The position numbers and the translations under genes are program-made. Below, piece by piece: positions 1 through 6,796 of a DNA stretch of 15,893 nucleotides. Positions within the stretch are counted from its first letter, which is position 1. Each line of letters begins with the position of its first letter. Origin of the DNA: Beroe ovata (taxonomy: Eukaryota > Ctenophora > Nuda > Beroida > Beroidae); assembly GCA_946803715.1 (NCBI GenBank), contig CAMPET010000004.1:202574-218466 (forward strand). The letters are read 5' to 3'. The notes beneath the pieces are model-generated. The model ran no database searches and was not told the DNA's origin. It saw only the letters and a program-made list of their open reading frames with translations.

Positions 1-47
1 CACACACACACACGCACACACACACACACACACAGTACACACACACA
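1..47. repeat. (CA)n microsatellite forming an intron end
   Basis: The window opens with nearly pure CA dinucleotides, interrupted by CG at about 14 and GT at 35-36. The tract runs straight into the AG at 47-48 that acts as the 3' splice site of the first visible reductase exon. The normal polypyrimidine tract is therefore replaced by alternating CA. Confidence 0.95.
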
Positions 48-48
48 G

Positions 49-2952
49 ATTCCGCGGGGATTGAAGCTGGGAACGCATTGTTGGACTGCTACCGAGCTCT
101 GGAGGATCTTCACCATTCTGGTTAGAACAATCAATGAAATCACCGATTATTGAGTAGTTATTATTAGATCAGTCAATATTTTCGAACATATGTCGCCTCC
201 GTAGCTCAGTGGTTAGAGCACTGGTCTTGTAAACCAGGGGTCACGAGTTCAATTCTCGTCGGGGGCTGAACTTGATATTTTGTTTCCCGCACAGGCAAAG
301 TAAAGCACATCGGCGTGTACAAATTCAGTACTGATCAGTTACGGTATTTGCTGCCAAGATGCTCTGTTATACCAGCTATGTTACAAGCCGAGTTCCATCC
401 GTATTTTTACCGTAAATCACTGGTCAGAATCTGTAGGGAGAATTCAATACGGATGCAAGCGTTCTGTTTCATCAAGGTGAGCTTCAGCTTTAATTCCAGA
501 TTCAGTGCCTAATTCCAAATTTAGCGACTTTTCAACAATCATGCCCTTGTTATCAATTGATGACAACCTTGATAGGCCTAAAATTCGTCTACAATTTTCA
601 ACTTCACGGAAGGCGCGGGAAATTATTTCTGAAGTGATGAGAGTGCAGTAAATGCAAGAACGCTGCGCGCGCGGTGGGGCGCAGCGCCGCGCGTATGAAC
701 CGCGTGTTCTTAGGTCGTTGAAATTATAGTTCCAAATCTATTCCAGTGCCTGGAGGACCCGGTCATCGTTGATTTATCACACAAATACAGAAAAGCTCCA
801 GCTCAGATCATTTTAAGATGGATTATTCAACATGGAGTTGGTAAGATCATTGTTTTGTTACAATAATATACGACTTCATCAATTATTATAGATCCCATAA
901 TGTAGTATCTTTGGTTGGCAAAGTGTACTCCCCACACAACCCATCAGATAGAACGTCACTCATTTCACAGCACTGTTCCCAGAGGTCGACCCCCCTTACG
1001 ACCTCATCCTCGTGATCCTTCATCCAGGGGGTCCACGTGTGGTTGAAATATTTGGGGTTGGACGCGGGGTCGTGAGCCTGGTTACCTGGAGGCACGGCAG
1101 TTTCGTTGTATTTCTTTATCTTGTGAGTGAGATGATGAACAACGTGAGGATAGAGATGTGAGACGTTCCGTTTCTCATGGGGGTCTTCCTCTATGTTGTA
1201 AAGCTCGATGTAGCCCTCTTTGTGACCCCCAAAACACGCCAAGTCAGAATCCAACATTTTGGGGGCAGGGTACCATCCATTGGGAGGACCACCAGATCCC
1301 AGGATCAATTTCCACTGGTTCCACCTGAGCCCCGCATTGGGGACCTGGTGTCCACAACTGATGGGCGCTGGGTCTATGTTTAGTAAGATCTCAGTTCTAG
1401 GAGAAGGCTTGCCCCTCGCTATCGTGTCCCATTGGTCAAATCCGTCCAGGGCTTTCGTTGTGATGGGATTGTTTGGTTTTAGTTCGCCCTGCATGCTGGC
1501 AAGATTCCAGAATGTAGGCAGCCAGTCAGTGACATGAATCATCGCATTGGATTTCCCCGGATTCAGCCTCCCCTTAGCCCAGATGAAGGAAGGAGATCGG
1601 ACGCCTCCCTCATATATCGCTCTCTTCCCCCCTCTATAGGGGAAATTACTGGACGTCACTTCGTGTACACAGTTCACATCGCCTCCGTTATCCGAACTAA
1701 ACACTATCACAGTGTTATCGTCCAGACCAGCTGCTCGGAGACTATCGGTTATGTTCCCTATAGCCTCATCCATAGCACTCACCATGGCGGCCAGCACCTT
1801 CTCCCCCTTGTCTCTGATGTGCCCGGTGTACTGGTCAATGTACCGCTGTGGTACCATGTGAGGACCGTGCACGTTTTGGAATGCCATGTATAGGAAGAAT
1901 GGATTCTCCTGCGACTTTACTTTGTCGATCAACTGCCCCACATATTCAGCGTACATCTCAGCACTGTACCTACCCTTCATATCGTACCTTATATCGGACA
2001 CAAATTGTCCATCTCCCGTCCAGTAGTCATGTCTGAGGTCGTATCCGCTGCCTCGCATGTGAGTGTTGTAGTTCTGCGCTCCTAGGTAATAACCGAAGAA
2101 ATCGTCAAAGCCGCGACGGACGGGGGTGAAGGAGTATTTGTGCATGCCGAGATGCCATTTTCCCACGATATGGGTTGAGTAGTTGTACTCCTTTAGGATC
2201 TGGGGGATGATTGTCTCATCGAGAGGTAAGCCGTGGGGTTCCCCGGGGTGAATCACTGAGTGCTGGAGCCCCGTGTGAATTGGATATCTGCCAGACATTA
2301 GGGCGGCGCGTGTGGGCGTGCATATGGGCTGCACATAGTGTTGCGTCAGCTGTACACCTGTGAGGTGGGATATGTGTCATATATACGAGCGGTATTGCAG
2401 ACTGATGTTGTTATACCCAGGCATCAATATTTACCTTCTTTGTTTAGTCTGTCGAGAACGGGTGTTTTAACTTTCCCTGCAGTGAACCCCACATCTGCAT
2501 GACCCAAGTCATCGGACAAGATGTAAATTATGTTCGGTTGTCTCTTGTCAATGGCTGAAGTAGCCGCTAGAAGAGTTACAAAAAGTATCCACATTCTCAT
2601 TTCACATGAAACGCGATGGTTTAAATTTGAAACAAATGTAGACTGAAAATTTAAAAATGCAAGTGCAATAACAACATTGAGCACCCTTATCTTAAGGTGT
2701 TATATTTCCCGTATCCCCTGTTCTCCAGTGAGTGTCACGTGGTACACAGACACTCAGCTGTTCGCACCGATACAACGATTGTTTATATTTGCAGGTGTGC
2801 TACCCAAGTCAAAGACCCCGAGTCACATCAAGGAGAATGCAAACATCTTCGATTTCAGTCTGATACCAGGAGATATGGAGTTGATCAATTCTCTGAATAA
2901 GGACATGAGCTTTACCCCCTACCATCTTCCTTACCACCATTATCTCAGATAA
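49..2952 (+). CDS. Aldo-keto reductase family protein, C-terminal four exons (5' part outside window)
   Basis: Coding exons are 49-120, 295-476, 747-840 and 2795-2952, with stop TAA at 2950-2952. Phases agree at each join (1, 0, 1). They encode about 167 residues of the second half of the (beta/alpha)8 barrel of an NAD(P)H-dependent carbonyl reductase. Landmarks in order: LLDCYRALEDLHHSGKVK, the QAEFHPY strand/loop, LEDPVI followed by APAQIILRW, then GVLPKS with the downstream KEN. The catalytic Asp/Tyr/Lys/His residues lie mostly upstream and cannot be checked. Oddities are visible. The usual GVSNF is GVYKF. The aromatic after MQA is Phe and is followed by CFIK instead of the usual Ser-x-Leu-Gly. 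The Arg expected after PKS to contact the 2'-phosphate is His. The segment between QAF and LEDP is several residues shorter than usual. Frames and splice sites are intact, so this is either a specialised reductase or an early-decaying one. The family call is secure; the substrate is unknown. Confidence 0.85.
195..267 (+). tRNA. tRNA-Thr (anticodon UGU) inside a reductase intron
   Basis: A 73-nt cloverleaf. The acceptor stem GCCTCCG pairs with CGGGGGC at 260-266 (one U-G pair), the D arm is GCTC/GAGC, and the anticodon stem CTGGT/ACCAG encloses the loop CTTGTAA. The T arm is ACGAG/CTCGT with loop TTCAATT, and the discriminator is T at 267. The anticodon TGT reads ACA (Thr). Internal Pol III promoter boxes are present: A box near 202-212 and B box GAGTTCAATTC near 245-255. 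A T4 run at 278-281 can terminate Pol III. The gene lies in the 174-bp intron 121-294 of the reductase on the same strand. No intron and no encoded CCA. Confidence 0.95.
661..686. repeat. Small GC-rich hairpin in reductase intron
   Basis: CGCTGCGC at 661-668 is matched by its reverse complement GCGCAGCG at 679-686. It lies in the AT-rich intron 477-746, which otherwise holds nothing I recognise. Its base composition resembles the GC-rich foldback elements at 3354-4193 and 13868-13904, so it may be a remnant of such an element. Confidence 0.5.
886..2600 (-). CDS. Arylsulfatase (ARSB/ARSI/ARSJ-type sulfatase), nested in a reductase intron
   Basis: Two coding exons, 2600-2435 and 2357-886, join in phase 1 (GAA G|gtaaat ... 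cacag|GT GTA) to give 545 residues, close to the usual length of arylsulfatase B-type enzymes. The family hydrolyses sulfate esters, typically on glycosaminoglycans, in lysosomes or outside the cell. I chose the ATG at 2600 because it starts a signal peptide (MRMWILFVTLLAATSA); an in-frame ATG at 2684 would bury it. Visible active-site parts are the metal-binding Asp30-Asp31 (ILSDDLG), Cys68 in CTPTR (the cysteine converted to formylglycine) with Arg72, the GKWHLG motif (Lys122, His124), His219 (FQNVHGPH), Asp278-Asn279 (SSDNGG) and Lys300 (GGKRAIYEGG). LDGFDQWDTI and NIDP are typical of the ARSB branch. All catalytic residues I can check are kept. The fourth motif position is Thr instead of the common Ser. 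The whole gene lies antisense inside reductase intron 841-2794. Which ARSB-branch member it represents is open. Confidence 0.93.
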
Positions 2953-3353
2953 GATGTCCCAATTATATTTCCTCAAATCCTCACTTTTATTACCAAATCA
3001 AATTAAGTTAATCAATTGTTTTTATAATGAAATTTATGCTCGCTTCATGAAAATGATATCGTAACTAAAGTTACAATTGTAACTTCTGCTTAATCAGAGT
3101 ATGAGCATTGAAAGCAACCAAATGTCCCAAACCCATACTGGCATACTGTATTGAATTGGTGAATTGGGAAATTATTTATATTATCTCATGTTACTTACCC
3201 AAATACCCCATGTTGAAGTTATTGTTTTTGAACAATTTAACATTTTGTATTGTTGATCATTATTTAATCGTTGATCGTTGCATTTGCAAATCTCTATATC
3301 GTTGAATGCAATCAAATTAAATGATCGTTATAGGTTTTGTTTAATGATTAATC
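2953..3353. other. AT-rich intergenic sequence after the reductase
   Basis: This stretch holds the presumed 3' UTR of the reductase and AT-rich spacer before the repeat island. I saw no exact AATAAA on the + strand here and no coding exon on either strand. Confidence 0.6.
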
Positions 3354-3361
3354 CTGCAGGC

Positions 3362-3533
3362 CAGGGGTGAACCTATCATTCCGCCAGCGGCCAAGGCCAA
3401 GCGAGGGTACCGGTAATGGTATGGCATATTGGAGATCAAATCAATGATTTGATCTCCATCCCATACCGCGCCGCGCCGGTACCCTCGGCCTCGCTTGGCC
3501 TGGGCCGCTGGCGGAATGATAGTTTCACCCCTG
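3362..3533. mobile_element. Long palindromic foldback element (MITE-like), CAGGGGTGAA termini
   Basis: A 172-bp imperfect palindrome. The left arm 3362-3443 and right arm 3445-3533 share CAGGGGTGAA, CTATCATTCCGCCAGCGGCC, GGCCAAGCGAGG, GGGTACCGG and a perfect 13-bp centre (GGAGATCAAATCA) around A3444. The right arm is a few bases longer through GC-rich insertions. The terminal CAGGGGTGAA resembles the CAGNG ends of hAT-superfamily transposons (established pattern). It has no coding capacity beyond incidental reading frames, so it would be a non-autonomous derivative. The flanking 8-mers (CTGCAGGC and CACTGGCC) do not match as a target-site duplication, so the exact borders and superfamily are uncertain. 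Confidence 0.75.
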
Positions 3534-3613
3534 CACTGGCCTAGCATCACCAGACAACCCTGGCCTGGCAAGGAATTAATTACAACATACAATTGCGGAA
3601 TGCGCTTGTCAGA

Positions 3614-3723
3614 TGTGCACACGTTGCGCGCCCCTGTTCTACTCAGTGAACTGAAAAGTCGTAGAAAAAACCACGGAGACGCGCAGCGCGCGCGGAGTAT
3701 AAGTATTTGGGTCACGCAGCGCG
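3614..3723. repeat. Direct repeat, copy 1 (uninterrupted)
   Basis: This starts TGTGCACACGTTGCGCG, continues through CCCCTGTTCTACTCAGTGAA and GTATTTGGGTCACGCAGCGC, and recurs as 3914-3954 plus 4118-4191. The copies differ by small indels and substitutions. Copy 1 carries the single uninterrupted TACTCAGT at 3640-3647, which is the empty site for the element inserted in copy 2. Origin unknown; GC-rich and non-coding. Confidence 0.8.
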
Positions 3724-3729
3724 GGAACA

Positions 3730-3858
3730 TTGTCAGATTTTATCTGACCTCAGTTTCTCGCGCGCGGCGCGCGCGCCTAGTCATCGAAGGCCGAAACAGG
3801 TTTCGGCCTTCGATGAAGGCGCGCTCGCGCGAGAAACAGGTCAGGTAACATCTGACAA
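3730..3858. repeat. Second long palindrome with a perfect 17-bp core
   Basis: The outer ends are TTGTCAGAT on the left (3730) and its complement ending CTGACAA at 3858. Inward follow matching GACCT, GTTTCTCGCGCG and GCGCGCCT segments. A perfect 17-bp inverted repeat (3781-3797 and 3800-3816) encloses the two-base centre AG. The whole can fold into a stem of about 60 bp. It lies between the two direct-repeat copies. No target-site duplication is seen, so its status as a mobile element is an inference. Confidence 0.75.
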
Positions 3859-3954
3859 GAATGCGCCAATGCGGGCAGAATTACAATTGCGCTGCGCCGA
3901 CGGTAGGAAAACCTGTGCACACGTTGCGCGCGCGGCGCCCCTGTTCTACTCAGT

Positions 3955-4117
3955 TTGTCGGGCGATGCCAGACCGCTGATGCAAGCTTGCGCCAGAATAA
4001 GTTTGCGCCAGAATAAGTTTGTGCCAGAATAAGTTTGCCAGAATAAGTTTGCAGAATAAGTTTGCGCCGCGCGCGCGCGAAACGAAATTCTCGACAGGGG
4101 CTATCATCGATCGACAA
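3955..4117. mobile_element. Miniature inverted-repeat transposable element with 8-bp target-site duplication
   Basis: The 163-bp insert starts TTGTCGGGCGATG, and its 3' end read on the other strand starts TTGTCGATCGATG, so 11 of 13 terminal positions match. It is flanked on both sides by TACTCAGT (3947-3954 and 4118-4125). The homologous uninterrupted repeat at 3614-3723 carries that 8-mer only once, which shows the pre-insertion state. An 8-bp duplication is known for hAT, P and (8-9 bp) Merlin transposons; the termini do not decide between them. The interior is mostly a 16-bp minisatellite followed by GC repeats, and there is no transposase reading frame, so it is non-autonomous. Confidence 0.85.
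3989..4063. repeat. Minisatellite of a shrinking 16-bp unit inside the small element
   Basis: Five head-to-tail copies of GCGCCAGAATAAGTTT: three of 16 bp (3989-4004, 4005-4020, 4021-4036), then 14 bp (4037-4050) and 13 bp (4051-4063). The CAGAATAAGTTT core is invariant while the 5' edge of successive units loses bases. The array is followed by GCGCC, the start of a sixth unit. Confidence 0.95.
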
Positions 4118-4193
4118 TACTCAGTGAACTGACGAGTCGTAAAACTAGAAAGGAGACGCGCGGCCGCGGAGTATTTGGGTCACGCAGCGCGCG

Positions 4194-4488
4194 CAATCCG
4201 ATCCATATCCGGTGACAAAAGCATTATACATTCATGACTCAGCTTTATCATTACATGTTATTGAATAGCACCTAGCCTACTATAGTGCAGTGCAGGCACT
4301 AACTATGAACTACTAATAGTGAAGTCATGTAGGGATAAATCCATAGCTAACATATTTCAATCCAAATTATATTATACTCTGATATTGCTGACAGATAATG
4401 ACATGATTCACTTATAGAAGAATTAATTGTCAATTCAACCATTAAGAAATACATAAGAATGTGAAGACATAAGGGTGTACAGCTCAAA
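4194..4488. other. Intergenic flank, probable 3' UTR of the MFSD11-like gene
   Basis: AT-rich sequence just downstream of the MFSD11-like stop codon on the - strand. No exact AATAAA is seen on that strand, and there is no coding exon. Confidence 0.5.
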
Positions 4489-6796
4489 TCATGTCTTCAT
4501 TGCATCCAGTGTTATAATAAGGGAAGTGAATGTGCAGAAACATATCTCTATCACAAGAATAGCATATAATGATAGTTGAGAGCTTATGAAGAAGACTGTT
4601 GCTGTTCCTAAAGACATAACTGCATTCAATAGCATGAAACCAATCTCACTCTCAGATGCAAACAGAAAGCCAACTGTTGCTGTTGCCAATATATTATAAC
4701 CAGCATCTGTTATGCCAAGAAGAAATGCAATGATAAATACGATGGTTTTTTCTTTTGGGATATAGCCTTTGGTTGATGTCTTCATGTAACTTGATTGTGA
4801 TGGGAACATCAGAAATATTAGATAGAATGATGTTATTGTTAAAATGTATAATCCTATCACCAGACTCTTATTGCTGAATCTTTTACAAAGTCGCTCAAAT
4901 GCCAAGGATCCAAATACTTCTGCTACTCCAAATATACAACACATCAATGGGATGAGCTGCCTGTCACTGAAAGTGTTTCCAATACAGGTTTCAAAGGTCA
5001 TTGTATAAAAAGCCAGCACGAAAGCATTGTAAATAAGGACAACCATGAAATATCCAACAGATTTTCTGCATAAGGTTTCCTTGTACCGAATGAGCGTGTT
5101 TTTTATTTTCTGAGATGAAGTATGATTGACTCTTGTCATGCTGGCACTGATGACCTGAGACGAAAATAAGTCATCTGATTCTTCAGGGATGATATGTCTA
5201 TATCCAAGAACTCCAACCAAAAATGCACCGGCCACAAATATGCAACATATGATGTAAATTGTTATTCTGGTCTTATTATCAATATTATCCAAGCTTCCAA
5301 GGTAGAAATAATCAGCCACATTCCCTGAAAAATTGTATTTGTGATAATAATTTCTGTTTTGATACGATTCTCTGTGACAGTATTCTTATAAGAGAGCTTT
5401 TATTGTAAAAGGTATAAGGTACACTAGATAGAAACTTTACCTAAAACCATACTGAAGACATATATGCACCACCACAAACTTGCATTTTGTTGCATGTTTG
5501 CCTCTGTTGAGTTATCTGTCAGTATTTTTGGACAAACAACCCAAATGAAGCCCATCCCGAGACCTGAGAATGACACATCAGTTGTTCATTGCTACATTGA
5601 AGCCTTTCTTCCTCTTCCTTATTGCCTTCTTGCCACCTCATAAGTGTAGAAGAAATTTTTACTGCATAATTTGATTTTAAATGTCACATAAGTGGAACAT
5701 ACCAGTGACGCATGATCCAAGGTATATGGCCCATGACTCCAGGATTAGTACTCCAACAAACAACCCTGCATAGAGCAGTGATCCTATGCCCATAGTTAAT
5801 CTTACTCCAATCATATTGATGAGCACAGGTGCCAATACTGCACTTGTTATGCTTGAAAGATATAGTATACCTGTGGAAATTACAGTAAGTTATGACAGTG
5901 TGAGCACCTGCGTTGGGTATTGAGCAGTTTCGAAAAACCTCACTTCACTGAGTTTGTTTAAATCGTGGGTAAAATGAAAAGGCAGCTAACATAGAGTAGC
6001 TGACAGCTGTTTTAAACATAAGTTAAAAAATTTCCATGGAAAAATGTGATGTCTGTTGCGGCAAGATGTTCATGACATGGCTATGACATGGTTTGCTTAT
6101 TCCTCAGGCTATATTATGTATTTGGTTATTGTTACCCACCCTGACTGATGAAACCATCTTTCTCGCTGATGCTTGATCCAGCATCGTCAATCACAGTGTT
6201 TAGCAGGCCCTGCCCTGGAAAGAAGCCACAGTACACCAAACACATCACTGCTCCACTCACCAACACATTGAGGAATGGTTTCGAGATGAAAGCTGAAATA
6301 TATCATGGTGTCACGAAAAAGTCTTTATCAAGTGACCTTCCTCCTTCAGCCATGACACATGATGATAACTGATGGTGGATATGTAGATACAAATGATCAT
6401 CCTATCCGGTTTGGAATGATCCCTGAGGGCGCTCCTACGCAAGAGTTTCAAGAGGACGAAGTGGAATTCATAGTGGAGGGGGAGCGGTTACTTGCTCACA
6501 GGGGAACACTAGCCAAGCAATGCGCTTTCTTCTCCAACATGTTCAGGTAAATATTAACATTCCATGACCCATGATATTATATCCCCTGATACACTGATAC
6601 AGATCACTGTCTACCTACGTTCCTGTGTGGGTGGGGAGTCGTCGTCCTCCGCAAAACTCCTCAGCGAGCTTCCTCTCCGGCTGGATATGATGGAGTCACG
6701 GGGTGCATTCTGGATGGAGTGAGCTCTACTGATCTTCTCCCTGGGGACATCTTGGGGGAATGTAGTATAGGTTATCTCTTCCTCGTCACTTGACAT
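4489..6796 (-). CDS. MFSD11: MFSD11/UNC-93-type major facilitator protein
   Basis: Five coding exons (6796-6619, 6292-6140, 5870-5703, 5563-5441, 5324-4489), all joined in phase 1, give 485 residues. UNC-93-like MFSD11 proteins are multi-pass members of the major facilitator superfamily, usually near 450 residues, and their transported substrate is not established. Residues 61-207 hold the N-terminal transmembrane helices (FLNVLVSGAVMCLVYCGFF onward). The large last exon holds a hydrophobic hairpin, a polar loop at roughly 245-290, and further helices with FETCIGN, YLIFLMFPS, FLLGITDAGYN and FLFASES, all in the order seen in MFSD11. Residues 1-59 form a hydrophilic N-terminus with SDEEE, RRGSS and EDDDSPP, longer than usual. 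Exon 1 is the least certain: its frame is open for the whole length and its donor (GAA C|gtaggt) is the only one nearby that keeps phase with exon 2. It lies inside the first intron of the Kelch gene, and the first Kelch exon lies inside intron 6293-6618 of this gene. The family call is strong; orthology to MFSD11 itself is likely, not proven. Confidence 0.85.

Larger units (their letters stand above)
3914..4191. repeat. Direct repeat, copy 2, interrupted by a 163-bp insertion
   Basis: Left part 3914-3954 and right part 4118-4191 match copy 1 (3614-3723) in order. They are separated by the inserted element at 3955-4117. The left half has an extra GCGCGGC stretch and the right half lacks some bases of copy 1. 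Confidence 0.8.

Noticed and set aside
3354-3541. 8-bp target-site duplication for the 172-bp palindrome
   Set aside because: CTGCAGGC and CACTGGCC share too few positions. I do not claim one.
3341-3979. Long open frames across the GC-rich island on both strands (117-129 codons)
   Set aside because: They come from the palindromes and CG-rich words. The two strands mirror each other and the translations are low-complexity Arg/Ala/Gly without any family motif.
3989-4063. CRISPR-like array
   Set aside because: The units abut without spacers and the genome is eukaryotic. This is a minisatellite.
6347-6360. ATG GCT GAA at 6353 (- strand) as the MFSD11-like start
   Set aside because: The nearby donor (AAG|gtcact) leaves phase 2, while exon 2 needs phase 1. 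A read-through frame meets TGA before exon 2. The exon at 6619-6796 fits phase exactly.
6398-6400. ATG at 6400 (- strand) as an alternative MFSD11-like start in phase with exon 2
   Set aside because: It would be fully antisense to the conserved BTB coding exon and gives a Cys/His/Tyr-rich peptide unlike the family. Kept only as a weak alternative.
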